Of a stretch of DNA of 64,000 nucleotides, positions 46,540-55,737 are shown in pieces. Source of the stretch: Aliarcobacter butzleri (GTDB taxonomy: Bacteria > Campylobacterota > Campylobacteria > Campylobacterales > Arcobacteraceae); NCBI RefSeq assembly GCF_900187115.1, contig NZ_LT906455.1, forward strand, positions 1,612,001 to 1,676,000, read 5' to 3'. The number at the start of each line of letters is the position of its first letter. The stretch's first letter is position 1. A program made the translations under genes and the position numbers. Below the pieces are notes generated by a model. The model was not told the DNA's origin, did not search any database, and worked only from the letters and a program-made list of their open reading frames with translations.

Positions 46540-46904
46540 TTGTACCACCTTTCAAGTTCTAAATTAAAGCCTTGCTCTATATATTCACCAGTTTTTATGA
46601 ACCTACTCATATCTTTTTTAAGACTTTTTATAACAACCAAGACAGGTTGTGTATTAGTAAGACTTAAAAGAACTGGCTCTTGAATCTCTCCAATCTTTTC
46701 TAACTTATCAAAAGTATAAATAGATTTCATAATCAGAGTTCCAGATAATGTAAAACTAGTTTTTGGTTTAGTTGCTGCTTGATGATATGAATAATTTGCT
46801 ATTCTATCTGAGCTAGTCCACCCAAAATCTATTTGTTTAGAAAGTTGACTAAACTCTGATTTATTCATCTTAAAATCAAAATCACCTAACATACCTAAAA
46901 TCAT
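46536..46904 (-). CDS. Tail completion protein U (P2 gpU-like)
   Basis: The 122-residue protein begins MILGMLGDFDFKMN and carries FGWTSSDRIANYSYHQAA near 28-45, as in the gpU family that caps the tail end in P2. The stop of the tape measure gene and this start share a base, so translation is coupled. It lies in the P2 gene order T-U-X-D. Confidence 0.88.
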   Translation of the reverse strand: MILGMLGDFDFKMNKSEFSQLSKQIDFGWTSSDRIANYSYHQAATKPKTSFTLSGTLIMKSIYTFDKLEKIGEIQEPVLLSLTNTQPVLVVIKSLKKDMSRFIKTGEYIEQGFNLELERWYK

Positions 46905-48808
46905 CAGTCTATATCCTCATACTGTTTATTTTTCTTCTTTTGTTCTACTTTTTTCATCTCTTTTTCTATATCAAATCCATCTGATGGATTATTAACTGTT
47001 ATATTATAAGTTGGCGTGTTGTTTATAGTTTTTGCACCTGTTGTTTCATTTACTTTTGGGATAGTTGGTAAAGAACTTTTTTGAGCCTCTGTTAACTCTT
47101 TTTGTGCCTCATCTTTTTTAAAACCCTTAAGTTCATCATCACTTACCATTCCAAAGATATTGCCTAGTTCCATTAACATAGGTTTAGCCCAAGCAAACTT
47201 TTCTTTTAAACTAGCCCAAAAATCATTTAATGCTTTCATTGGATTGTCCCAAAGAGCACTCATAACTGTACTAATTGGTTCCCAATACTCATATACAAGT
47301 CCAGCACCTACAAGTAAAAGCCCTATTCCAGTCGAACCAATAAAAGCACGAACTCCTATTTTCGCAAAATTTAAAGCAGCTGTTAATAGTAATAAACCTT
47401 TTCTAGCAATCAACAATCCACTTAATGCAAAACTTCCCATAAAACCTAAAGTAGAAAATGCAATACCCAAACCTATAACTCCAAATGTTGCACCAAATAC
47501 AACTTTAGTAAGAACTGGATATTTAGTAGTGGCATCTGCTAAACTATTAGTCACACTTCTTAGTGGGTTAAGAATAGAGTTTAAAGCTGGTAATAAAACA
47601 CTTCCAATGTTTATACCAATCTCAGCAATACCACTTTTAAAAAGCGTCATATTATTAGCTGTTGTTTTACTTCTAATCTCAAACTCTCTTGTCATACTTC
47701 CTGCATACTTAGTCTTATCAGCTAAGTGTCCTATTGCATCTGTATAGTTATGTAATCCTACTGTTAAAAGTGCTACATCATCAGCATACTCTTGTCCGAA
47801 CATATCACTTAAAAGTCCTAGCTTTTCATCATCAGCTACATCTTTTATTCTTGTTAGGAAATCAACTATTGCACCTTGTGCATTATTTGAAATATTCTCT
47901 TTTAACTCTTCACTACTAAGACCTATTTGATCTAGTGCATCTTGAAACTTTTTACCTTGTTTATCTGCAGTTCCAAGTTTTTGTAAAATAGCATTTATAG
48001 CAGTTCCTGCAACTTCAGCAGGTTTTCCCATAGCCAAAAATGCACTTGCTAAACTTGCTGTTTGTTCTGCACTTATTCCAAATACTTTAGAAGTTCCACC
48101 TACTCTTGCTAAAACATTTACTAAATCATTAGCTTTTGAAGCACTATTATCTGATAAATGATTTAAGGCATCTCCTAAACTTGAAATACCATCTAAACTC
48201 AAACCAAAGATATTCATAAGTGTCGCGCTAGACTCACCAGCTTCTTTTGTATTCATATCAAAAGCTGTACTCATTTTTGCAGTAATTTCAGTAAAGTCAA
48301 GCAACTGATCTTTTGTGATACCTAACTGTCCACCAGCTGCAACTATCTCAGCTAAGCCAGTTGCATTTATAGGAATAGATCTAGTCATCTTTAAAATAGA
48401 TTGTTCAAAAGCTTTTGCTTCATCAGATGAATCAAAATTAACTACTTTGTTTACATCAGCCATTGAGCTTTCAAAATCTATTGCTAGTTTCATAGGGACT
48501 GCAACTGTTGTACCAAGAGCAACTTTATCCATAATAGAACTTTTAAAATCATTTCTATAATTTTTTAAAGAGTCTAATTTTAAGTTAGTACTTTCCATCT
48601 TAGACTGAATAGAATTGAACTTTTCTAAATCATTTGTTGTGAGTTTTATTTGCTCTGAAGCTCTTTTGAAATAGTCAGTTATTCCTAGTTTTATTTTTCC
48701 TAAAGTTGATAATTTAGGATTTAGTTCATCAATAGATTTAGTAGTATCTTTAAAAGCACCAATGCCTTTAAAAGAAGCTCCTATTTCTATACCTAAACCT
48801 ATTTTCAT
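46904..48808 (-). CDS. Tail tape measure protein (P2 gpT/TP901-like)
   Basis: At 634 residues it is the longest tail gene, which measures tail length. There is a coiled-coil N-terminus (about 20-80), a TP901-type core (about 85-350) with FESSMADVNKVVNFDSSDE near 110, SIPINATGLAEIVAAGGQLG near 144 and LASAFLAMGKPAEVAGTAIN near 248. Hydrophobic segments lie near 433-510, as expected for a protein that helps DNA through the membrane. Its start overlaps the stop of the E+E' frameshift product in an ATGA junction, the arrangement found in P2. Confidence 0.9.
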   Translation of the reverse strand: MKIGLGIEIGASFKGIGAFKDTTKSIDELNPKLSTLGKIKLGITDYFKRASEQIKLTTNDLEKFNSIQSKMESTNLKLDSLKNYRNDFKSSIMDKVALGTTVAVPMKLAIDFESSMADVNKVVNFDSSDEAKAFEQSILKMTRSIPINATGLAEIVAAGGQLGITKDQLLDFTEITAKMSTAFDMNTKEAGESSATLMNIFGLSLDGISSLGDALNHLSDNSASKANDLVNVLARVGGTSKVFGISAEQTASLASAFLAMGKPAEVAGTAINAILQKLGTADKQGKKFQDALDQIGLSSEELKENISNNAQGAIVDFLTRIKDVADDEKLGLLSDMFGQEYADDVALLTVGLHNYTDAIGHLADKTKYAGSMTREFEIRSKTTANNMTLFKSGIAEIGINIGSVLLPALNSILNPLRSVTNSLADATTKYPVLTKVVFGATFGVIGLGIAFSTLGFMGSFALSGLLIARKGLLLLTAALNFAKIGVRAFIGSTGIGLLLVGAGLVYEYWEPISTVMSALWDNPMKALNDFWASLKEKFAWAKPMLMELGNIFGMVSDDELKGFKKDEAQKELTEAQKSSLPTIPKVNETTGAKTINNTPTYNITVNNPSDGFDIEKEMKKVEQKKKNKQYEDID

Positions 48809-49229
48809 TTATCAACCTTTGGAATATAATTTTTACTATCTTCTATAAAAAACATAAACTCGCTAACCGTCATTTGCTTAATCTCTTTAAAACTAAAGTG
48901 ATAGATATATCCTATAAGACCAGCACCTTGTAAGATATATTCTTTGGTTAAACCTAAGACAAAAAAGGCTTAACTAACTCCTGCAACTTCATATAAATAT
49001 GTGTTGGAAAATCTTCTACTTCATCAATAGTAAAACCACTCTTATTTGCTATTAATGTAATTGTTTGTTCTAAATCATCTTTTATGTGACTAACGGCTTT
49101 TAAATCTTTTACTTTTGGTTCTTTTATTACAATTTCTGTTATATCTTTCCCTCCAATCTTTAAAGGTGTAGATAACTCTAATTTTTGATCACCAAGATAG
49201 GCAACTGTTTTTTTGTTTTTACTATTCAT
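48805..49229 (-). CDS. Tail assembly chaperone gpE+E' (-1 frameshift product)
   Basis: Gene E (48954-49229, 91 residues, MNSKNKKTVAYLGDQKL to VKPFLS) ends just after the slippery heptamer T-TTT-TTG (48960-48966, minus). A -1 slip there continues into an open frame that adds about 50 residues (VLGLTKEYILQGAGLIG onward) and stops at a TGA overlapping the tape measure ATG. Total length is 141 residues, close to what I recall of P2 E+E'. In P2 and lambda such proteins (E/E', G/GT) act as tape measure chaperones. Both frames are directly seen; slippage is inferred from the heptamer and open frame. Confidence 0.82.
48954..49229 (-). CDS. Tail assembly protein gpE, unshifted product
   Basis: In zero frame this encodes the 91-residue gpE. 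It contains KIGGKDITEIVIKEPKVKD near residues 22-40, typical of the family, and ends at a TAG two codons after the slippery heptamer. It has an SD (AAAAAGGAG). The ratio of short to long product should be set by frameshift efficiency. It lies after tube protein FII, as in P2. Confidence 0.82.
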   Translation of the reverse strand: MNSKNKKTVAYLGDQKLELSTPLKIGGKDITEIVIKEPKVKDLKAVSHIKDDLEQTITLIANKSGFTIDEVEDFPTHIYMKLQELVKPFLS

Positions 49230-49242
49230 ATTTATCTCCTTT

Positions 49243-49734
49243 TTATCCTCTTAAAATTCTTCTAACATCAGCCATTAAATCTTTACCATTAACCTCACAA
49301 ATAAGGTTATCATGGTCAATTCTTACTTTTGTTTGATTGTTTACTTCATGTACATATTTTTTACACCCTTTTTGAGATACTTTTACATCTAACATCTCTC
49401 CTGGTTTACTATCTCCATGACTCACACTAATAGCACCTGTACAAATCCAAGTGTAATTTTCTACTTTTGTTCCAGTTCTAATCGCTTTTTTAAATATAAG
49501 TTCAGCTTCATCAAGTTTTGACAAGGCATTGTAAACAGCTTCAGGCAAAGCTGCACAAGAAAACTCACTATCTAGTGACTCAAACTGCCCTGTTGCATAG
49601 TTTCTATCTCCAACTCCAGTTGTTCCTGAAATTGTTTTTTGATTTAACTCTGGAGCCTTGAAAGATACAGTTCTTCCAAGATTCCCATACCCTTCTATAA
49701 AACAATTTACTTCTACTATTACACTTCTACTCAT
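49243..49734 (-). CDS. Major tail tube protein FII
   Basis: This 163-residue tube protein is like P2 FII: VEVNCFIEGYGNLGRTVSFK near the N-terminus and GVGDRNYATGQFESLDSEFS near 40-59. It forms the inner tube through which DNA passes. The ATG at 49734 follows GAGGAGG at a proper distance, so I do not use the longer reading to 49803, which lies inside the sheath gene. It directly follows the sheath gene. Confidence 0.88.
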   Translation of the reverse strand: MSRSVIVEVNCFIEGYGNLGRTVSFKAPELNQKTISGTTGVGDRNYATGQFESLDSEFSCAALPEAVYNALSKLDEAELIFKKAIRTGTKVENYTWICTGAISVSHGDSKPGEMLDVKVSQKGCKKYVHEVNNQTKVRIDHDNLICEVNGKDLMADVRRILRG

Positions 49735-49735
49735 C

Positions 49736-50920
49736 TTATGCCTCCTCAAATAGTTTATAAATTTTCTCTGCACTTTGAGATACTTTGTTATATGTAACTT
49801 CAATCAATCTAGGACTTGGCATATCATCACAATCAACTTCTAAATAAAATCTTCCTTCATCTATTGCTGTTTGTGTTGTAAGCTTCATATTTAGATAAAC
49901 TTTGAAGCCATCTACCATTACACCTTGTCCTACTAAATCAGCCATAAAGTTTTCTAAGGCTCTTTTTGCAGCTAACAATTCATCTGTATCTTTATCTGTT
50001 ACATCAAACAAATTAGTGATTGTCGCTTTTGCTGCTAAATCATAGATTCTTACTCTTCTTGCATCTTTCCAAATAGTATCAACACAAGTTGCATACTCCC
50101 AAGAACGAATACCATCTTTATGGATAAAGCTCATAATTTGCTTTTCTGTCAAAGCATCTGTTTCATCTTTTTTACCTTCCATAAATTCAACTGGGTATTT
50201 AACACTTGAAAAAGGCAAAATTCTATTTGAGATAGATTTTGCATAACCAACTGTGCTTTGTCCATCTATATAAACTCTTAAAAATGCTAAAACAGCACTT
50301 GCACAATAAAAATCTGTTTGATTTGAAGTTGTGTTCCATTTCCCTAAACCACACTTAGCTAAAGTAATCCTATCTGAAGTAAAGTTTGCTCTAAAAGCTA
50401 AAGCTTCTGAGTTTAGTTCTGCATCACAATCAAAAAAAGTTCTAGCACTAAGATACTCACAAACAACATTTATAGAGTTACAAACATCTAAATCACCTAC
50501 ATGATAATCAGGAACTACAATAATATCTGGCTTATATGTAACTGGTTCACCTTTTTTACTTGCTTTGTTTATAGTGCTTGAAGCTTTTCGCAAAGCATTA
50601 ACTGCATCTATAATAGAACTTTTCATCAAATCTTTATCTTCATTATTATCTTCATCAAGTTTAATATTAACAACAGATACTATAATAGGCACTATTACAG
50701 GAAATTCATTTACTCCAAGCTCTAAATATTTTTTTAAATTTCCAGTTTCAACATCTTTGAAAAACTCACTTTCTAGTGCATCTTCAGGACTATCAAAACA
50801 ATATATTCCCTCTTCACATTCAGCTGTTAGTACCATTGCCAAAGGCAAGGTTGAACTAACTTTGATTATGTAGGGATTATTAGCTTTATATTTTGCTACT
50901 ATTCCACGACTTGTACTCAT
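49736..50920 (-). CDS. Contractile tail sheath protein FI
   Basis: At 394 residues it has P2 FI sheath features: STSRGIVAKYKANNPYIIKV near the start, ASSTINKASKKGEPVTYKPD near 134, PDIIVVPDYHVGDLDVCNSI near 153-172 and a long C-terminal domain with RVRIYDLAAKATITNLFDV near 294. It identifies the phage as a myovirus with a contractile tail. An ATG with GGAGATAA upstream begins it, and FII follows with a 2-base overlap. Confidence 0.92.
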   Translation of the reverse strand: MSTSRGIVAKYKANNPYIIKVSSTLPLAMVLTAECEEGIYCFDSPEDALESEFFKDVETGNLKKYLELGVNEFPVIVPIIVSVVNIKLDEDNNEDKDLMKSSIIDAVNALRKASSTINKASKKGEPVTYKPDIIVVPDYHVGDLDVCNSINVVCEYLSARTFFDCDAELNSEALAFRANFTSDRITLAKCGLGKWNTTSNQTDFYCASAVLAFLRVYIDGQSTVGYAKSISNRILPFSSVKYPVEFMEGKKDETDALTEKQIMSFIHKDGIRSWEYATCVDTIWKDARRVRIYDLAAKATITNLFDVTDKDTDELLAAKRALENFMADLVGQGVMVDGFKVYLNMKLTTQTAIDEGRFYLEVDCDDMPSPRLIEVTYNKVSQSAEKIYKLFEEA

Positions 50921-50947
50921 ATTTATCTCCTTTTTTAAATTTATTTT

Positions 50948-51193
50948 TTACTCACCTATGCTTTTAGCACAGTGATTATCTTCGATTTTTTTAAGTAAGC
51001 AACAAAGCTTTTTATCAAACCAAGTTGCACGACCAGACTCTATTCGTCTATGAATATGAGAGCTTATAGTTTCATCTTGGCTACCATTCCAAAATAGTAC
51101 ATTTCCTAACTGGTCTAGTACAAGTAAGAATCTCATAAATCTACTTCTTTTTTTTACATCATTTTCAAATTTTTCTATTAATTTATCCTGCAT
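50948..51193 (-). CDS. Small phage protein of unknown function between fibre chaperone and sheath
   Basis: The 81-residue protein has the pattern LDQLGNVLFWNGSQDETISS followed by a basic RRIESGRATWF stretch. I recall similar small proteins in other prophages (LDxLxNVLxxGxxDETLSSR), with no known function. The start overlaps the DUF4376 gene by 11 bases and an SD is unclear. The ending CCLLKKIEDNHC contains Cys and His that might bind metal. It is probably co-transcribed in the tail operon. Confidence 0.65.
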   Translation of the reverse strand: MQDKLIEKFENDVKKRSRFMRFLLVLDQLGNVLFWNGSQDETISSHIHRRIESGRATWFDKKLCCLLKKIEDNHCAKSIGE

Positions 51194-51788
51194 TTGTTAC
51201 TATCTCTCCTACTTTTTGTATTGATAAAGCTAAAGCTTCTTTTAGTTCATTTAAAGATATCTCTTTAACTGTATTATCGGCTAATTTCCAATTGTTAGAA
51301 ATCTGTCCTAAAAGTTCTGCTGATTGGATTGCACTAACCATATTCAATCTTGCTGTTTCATTTCCATCAAAAATATTTCCTTGAGAAGTTGTAACTACTA
51401 AAGTATTTAACTGCTCCACTTTTTTGGCTTTTTTTTGCAGAGTTAAATATTCATTTTTAAGAATTTCATCTTCTATCCAACTTTTAGAGGCTTCATCCCA
51501 TTTATCAAATTGCTTAGGCTCTAAAAGAGTATGTTCATCTTTTATTTTTCCTAAATAATCAACTTTTAACTCTTCTTTTGTAGTTTTAGAATAAGCAGTT
51601 TTTTCTCTATTATCTTCTACATATTCCCACTTTGAAGATGTTTCATTAAAGCATTGCGTAAAACCAGCTTTTGTAGATTTTGGTTTTATAGAAGTTGTAA
51701 AAGGTAAATTTGAACCATAGTTTTCATTTATCTCTAGTTCTTCTCTAAACTCTTTTGTTTCAATATCATATTTATAAATTTTATTCAT
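51183..51788 (-). CDS. Tail fibre assembly-type protein with DUF4376 C-terminus
   Basis: This 201-residue protein is encoded directly after the fibre gene, the usual place of a fibre assembly chaperone. The C-terminal half (about 125-200) reads GNIFDGNETARLNMVSAI then NWKLADNTVKEISLNELKEA, typical of DUF4376, which occurs in tail fibre assembly proteins. The N-terminal half (KYDIETKEFREELEI) is variable. The role is inferred from position and family. It follows the fibre stop by 12 bases. Confidence 0.75.
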   Translation of the reverse strand: MNKIYKYDIETKEFREELEINENYGSNLPFTTSIKPKSTKAGFTQCFNETSSKWEYVEDNREKTAYSKTTKEELKVDYLGKIKDEHTLLEPKQFDKWDEASKSWIEDEILKNEYLTLQKKAKKVEQLNTLVVTTSQGNIFDGNETARLNMVSAIQSAELLGQISNNWKLADNTVKEISLNELKEALALSIQKVGEIVTNAG

Positions 51789-51800
51789 ATTTTAAACTCC

Positions 51801-52910
51801 TTATTTAGCTACAATTAATGGTTTCTGAGCTGTATTTTCAACTCTATTTCTTGGTGCTGTTGGTACAACATTAGAAGAGTTAAAATGTGCTTTAGAATAT
51901 GTATATGCATTCCCATTTCCAGTATAATTAACCCCTAGTGACTCAGGTAAAAATGCTCCACTTGTTCCAGAAGTTGCCGCACCTAATAAACCAGAAACAA
52001 CACCTTTAATATTTCTAATAGCATCACCTTCAAAACTTCCTACAGCACGACTACTAAACTTAATTGTTGAACCATCCAAATTTGGAACTCTAAAATTTAA
52101 ACTATCTACTTCACAGTAATAATCACATATCCCACTATTTGCTATAGCTTCAGCATCCCATTGAGCAAGAGTTTTTAATCTATTTGGATGAGTTGAAGCA
52201 TAAGTCCAAAGTTTTGGATAATCAGCTTTTTTAAAAGTCCCACCAAAAGCTACTATGAAATTTGGATTATCATCTTCATATCCTCCAAAAACTGTACCAA
52301 TAGGTAAAAACTGAATATTCGAAATAGCATTACTTACATTTTGTGCTATCACATTTAGTTGCTTTTTATTTACAGCTTCATCATCTTCTACTGCGTCTTT
52401 TACTTTAAAGATTTGTGTTTTATCTCCATTTTTTAAAGCATACTTTTTTAGTTCATTTTGTACATATTTTCGTGTAGCAAATACGATACTATCATCTATT
52501 TTTAAAGTTACATTTTCTACTCCAACACTTGCTAGAAAAATTGTAAAAGCAAACTCTTTTCCTGCACCTTGATCTAAAGATGGTTTATAACTAGCAGGAA
52601 GATTTGCAACTGCATATAAAGTTCCATCTTCTAAATATAAAGCTGCTTCATTTACTAAAAATCCTCCAACATCACTAGGAATAACTGCTTCAATTTCTAA
52701 GATATTTTTATCTGTTTCATTTTGAATAATAGAGTTAATATTTACTCTTATTTCTTCTTTTACTAAAGCTGTTGCACTTTCTGTAGGAGTTATATTTCCA
52801 CTTCCAAAAGCTACTTTTGATATTACTATTGGTAGTCCTAAAGCTTTTGCTTTTATATTAGCTTGATGTCCACTACTTGTTAGTAAACTATAATATTGTG
52901 TATCTGTCAT
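51801..52910 (-). CDS. Tail fibre protein (tail-collar type)
   Basis: A 369-residue fibre has an N-terminal attachment domain of P2 gpH type (YYSLLTSSGHQANIKAKALG, then ISKVAFGSGNITPTESATAL). The middle is FLVNEAALYLEDGTLYAVAN near 84-103. A collar-like C-terminal part has PIGTVFGGYEDDNP near 203 and LNFRVPNLDGSTIKFSS near 271. This should contact the host surface and set host range. It is much shorter than P2 gpH (about 670), so the receptor domain is compact. It follows gene I with a 4-base overlap. Confidence 0.85.
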   Translation of the reverse strand: MTDTQYYSLLTSSGHQANIKAKALGLPIVISKVAFGSGNITPTESATALVKEEIRVNINSIIQNETDKNILEIEAVIPSDVGGFLVNEAALYLEDGTLYAVANLPASYKPSLDQGAGKEFAFTIFLASVGVENVTLKIDDSIVFATRKYVQNELKKYALKNGDKTQIFKVKDAVEDDEAVNKKQLNVIAQNVSNAISNIQFLPIGTVFGGYEDDNPNFIVAFGGTFKKADYPKLWTYASTHPNRLKTLAQWDAEAIANSGICDYYCEVDSLNFRVPNLDGSTIKFSSRAVGSFEGDAIRNIKGVVSGLLGAATSGTSGAFLPESLGVNYTGNGNAYTYSKAHFNSSNVVPTAPRNRVENTAQKPLIVAK

Positions 52911-53545
52911 ACTGTCGCTCCATCTAAAAATATGATTACTTTTTCTCTTTGTTTTATTACACTTGCAAATCTATTCATCAAAGATACACTTAAACTTCTT
53001 GGTTGATATGGATAGACTTTTATATTTTCACCTTGGATAGTTGCACTTGCGTATCTGTGTTGTAGGTTTGTTTTTAATCTTATTCTTATAAGTTCCAAGA
53101 TGCTTTTTGTATTTTTATAGATTTCAACAAACTCTTCAATAATTTTTAAATCTTTATCCTCAACAGGTCTATTTAAAAAATCAACATCAATTTTAAAGTG
53201 ATAAGGTAGCCCAACATATTCAAACCACTCATAAAACTTAACATCAATATTTAACTTTTTTAAAACCTCTTTTAAAGCAAATAAAGTTCCTTTTTTTCTA
53301 TGTAATAAAATACTATAATGGATAATTGCTCTTTTCTCATCTAAAGTAAGTTCATTACTCCAAAAAGCAACTTGATGGCTATGTGCTAGATATGGCAAAT
53401 ACTTTTCGTCAGCTAATTTTGGATGAGCTAAAGTAGATATCACTTGTAACTCTTCTTTTAGTTTTGCAACTCTTTGTTCATAAGCTAAATCAATAACTTT
53501 TAATTTTTCATCTTCATTAATAGGCAATAGTGATGTCGAACTCAT
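52907..53545 (-). CDS. Tail protein I (P2 gpI-like baseplate component)
   Basis: The 212-residue protein has the gpI core LAHPKLADEKYLPYLAHSHQ near 41-60, VAFWSNELTLDEKRAIIHYS near 61-80, and HRKKGTLFALKEVLKKLNID near 84-103. gpI links the baseplate wedge to the fibres. The ATG overlaps the end of gene J by 29 bases, in the order J-I-fibre as in P2. Confidence 0.88.
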   Translation of the reverse strand: MSSTSLLPINEDEKLKVIDLAYEQRVAKLKEELQVISTLAHPKLADEKYLPYLAHSHQVAFWSNELTLDEKRAIIHYSILLHRKKGTLFALKEVLKKLNIDVKFYEWFEYVGLPYHFKIDVDFLNRPVEDKDLKIIEEFVEIYKNTKSILELIRIRLKTNLQHRYASATIQGENIKVYPYQPRSLSVSLMNRFASVIKQREKVIIFLDGATV

Positions 53546-54692
53546 TACATACTCCTATTTCATGTGATAATACTTCTATATTTTGTGTTGGATTTGAGAT
53601 AACTACCTCTTTAACTCCACCAACTCTTAAAAAATCATTTATTTCAGATAGTGTTATTTTCTCTCCAATCTTTCTTAATTTTTTTAAGTTCTCTTGTAGA
53701 TTTTCTAAAGCTTGAGTTTGAATAAGTCCATATTCTTGATTTTTCTCGCAGTTTAAAACTGCTTCTACTTTAAACAATTTTGGAGTTGCTTCTACAACTT
53801 TTACATAATCTGTAAGTGGTCTTACACTCTCACTATTCAAACTCGCTTCTATTCTTTGTTTCATAAGTTCATCTGCATTTTGCGAATAATAATAGACATT
53901 TACAGTACAAAATTCAGCTATTAAAGTTTTAATAGCTTCTAAAATCCCTACTTCATTTTTTCCTAAAAACAAAGGTATATAAGTAGAAAAATCTTTTAAG
54001 CCATTCACCACTTTTATATCTTCTATTCTCTCATCAGATTTATAGGCATAAGATTTATAAGTATCTTTTGAACCTGCTGTTGATTTATCACTCATACTTA
54101 AAAGTATTCTAAATCTAAAGTCATCATCACTTTCTACATTTGAACCAGCTTTAAATTCAGAGTTTGCTTTTGCACTTAAAATGTAAGGAAGAGTTGTAAT
54201 AATATTATTTGTTTGAACATCGCTACTTTGTGTATAAACTTGAAGTTCTACTTTTCCAATAGCTTCAGTTTGTCCTTTTTTTATAATAATATCTTCAATC
54301 AATCTAGCCTCAAATTTACTTTCATCATCTGCTAAAGCCAAACCTTTATTTATAGTAATATCTGTAGTTTTTGCTTCACTTAAAGTAAAAGTATAATTTG
54401 CCCAAGGCTTACTTCCTTCTAATCTTGTACAATCAAAAGCCACTCCCCAATGGTCTAAATCTGCTTTTGTTGCAGTTGCTAAAAAAAATGCTAAAGCTAA
54501 TTGATTAAACTCTTGTCGTAGAAGTAACTCTCTGTATGCATTTGCTTCAATATTTGGCATAAAATCATCTGATTCAATATGTTCCCAATCAGGATATTTC
54601 TCTTTTAAAGTATCAATATTTTCTTGCTTAATTTTTAAATAATTAAGAACTTGTAGAACAGTAGGTGTTGGTAAAGAATTTATATCTATCAT
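53517..54692 (-). CDS. Baseplate assembly protein J (P2 gpJ-like)
   Basis: This 391-residue wedge protein is of the gpJ/Mu gp47 family. DDFMPNIEANAYRELLLRQE near residue 42 and ATKADLDHWGVAFDCTRLEG near 74-93 are typical of the family N-terminus. GSNVESDDDFRFRILLSMSD near 187, with KDTYKSYAYKSDERIEDIKV near 214-233, marks the core. It overlaps W by 4 bases at its start and I by 29 at its end. It belongs to the V-W-J-I baseplate set. Confidence 0.9.
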   Translation of the reverse strand: MIDINSLPTPTVLQVLNYLKIKQENIDTLKEKYPDWEHIESDDFMPNIEANAYRELLLRQEFNQLALAFFLATATKADLDHWGVAFDCTRLEGSKPWANYTFTLSEAKTTDITINKGLALADDESKFEARLIEDIIIKKGQTEAIGKVELQVYTQSSDVQTNNIITTLPYILSAKANSEFKAGSNVESDDDFRFRILLSMSDKSTAGSKDTYKSYAYKSDERIEDIKVVNGLKDFSTYIPLFLGKNEVGILEAIKTLIAEFCTVNVYYYSQNADELMKQRIEASLNSESVRPLTDYVKVVEATPKLFKVEAVLNCEKNQEYGLIQTQALENLQENLKKLRKIGEKITLSEINDFLRVGGVKEVVISNPTQNIEVLSHEIGVCNEFDITIAY

Positions 54693-55006
54693 TTTGTCCT
54701 CACATACCTATATATTAAAGTCGTTCCATCTTGAAAAGAAACTTCACAACTTAAGCTAGAATTTACTTCATCAAAATTTGTTACATCTATTCCTTCAGGA
54801 ATTGATCTATCATCCCAAGGCTCCCAATTTTCATCAAAAAAACACTCATAAATATATTTTTGAAATAGTAAAACCCACTTTTGGTTCATCTCTTTATCTA
54901 TAAGCTCATGAATTTTTGAACCAAAAAAAGGAAGATGAACTCTAGAACCTAGAGGTGTTTCAATCATCCTTTTAAAGCTTTTTTCTTTTGATATTTTTTT
55001 AGCCAT
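54689..55006 (-). CDS. Baseplate wedge protein W (GPW/gp25-like)
   Basis: The 105-residue protein shows RMIETPLGSRVHLPFFGSKI near residues 13-32 and a C-terminal acidic and aromatic end, matching the GPW/gp25 lysozyme-like fold that joins sheath and baseplate. In some other phages the gene is fused, but here it stands alone. A TAATG junction couples it to V upstream and it overlaps J by 4 bases. Confidence 0.87.
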   Translation of the reverse strand: MAKKISKEKSFKRMIETPLGSRVHLPFFGSKIHELIDKEMNQKWVLLFQKYIYECFFDENWEPWDDRSIPEGIDVTNFDEVNSSLSCEVSFQDGTTLIYRYVRTK

Positions 55007-55737
55007 TAGTCTCTACCATATCCATGATTTGAGTGATTTGTTAAATCACCTTTACTATCAGTAATTTTTCCACCAATAGAAGCATCTCCACCTGTAGACA
55101 ATTTTTGAGTAATATCTAACGTCCCATCTATACTAAAAGTTCCTGCTCCTCCACTTAATCCTTTTGTTGTAATACCACCTTGTATTAATGTATTTCCAAT
55201 AAGATTGATTGATGTGCTTTTAATAGTTGTAGTAGTAGATTCTATATCTACTGTTGGTGCAACTATTTTTGCACTTTGTCCTACATTTACAACTATTGTT
55301 TGCCCTACTTCAACATTTACACTTTCACCCACTTTTACATTTATAATGTTTGGATTTAAAACCTCTAAAGTAGAACTTTTTGTATCATAAGAGATAATTG
55401 CTCCATCTTCAAATTCAATAATTGTTTTATTTTCATTTGCTCCAGATGGTTCTTTACAACCTTTATTAAATATAGATCTAAAAATAAATCCTTTGTTTGT
55501 ATCTCCAAAAGGACTTATTACTAAAACTTGCTCTCCTACTCTTATAGGAACAAATACTCTAAAAAAAGAGTTTGCTAAACTCAAAACTGGTAAGAAATCT
55601 GTTACTCTTTTATCTTCACCTACATCATGAACAACTACTCTTGCAAGTGCTTTGCCTTCTTGATTTTTTGTAGCACTTATAGTTCCAATTTGAATGATAT
55701 TTTCTAATCTTCTTTTTAACTCAGATAGACTAATCAT
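55006..55737 (-). CDS. Baseplate spike protein V (P2 gpV-like)
   Basis: The 243-residue protein begins with an OB-like domain (about 1-95: LKRRLENIIQIGTISATKNQ, then SLANSFFRVFVPIRVGEQVL). A repetitive beta-helix follows with VNVKVGESVNVEVGQTIVVN and STTTTIKSTSINLIGN, and it ends HSNHGYGRD with histidines, as in P2 V where a tip binds iron. It pierces the outer membrane in P2. This variant keeps the spike form. It is coupled to W (TAATG) and follows the holin-like gene with an overlap. Confidence 0.9.
   Translation of the reverse strand: MISLSELKRRLENIIQIGTISATKNQEGKALARVVVHDVGEDKRVTDFLPVLSLANSFFRVFVPIRVGEQVLVISPFGDTNKGFIFRSIFNKGCKEPSGANENKTIIEFEDGAIISYDTKSSTLEVLNPNIINVKVGESVNVEVGQTIVVNVGQSAKIVAPTVDIESTTTTIKSTSINLIGNTLIQGGITTKGLSGGAGTFSIDGTLDITQKLSTGGDASIGGKITDSKGDLTNHSNHGYGRD

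Noticed and set aside
51098-51113. Further copy of the 18-bp phage motif (TACATTTC) in a tail gene
   Set aside because: Only the first half matches; the AGCAAAA half is missing.
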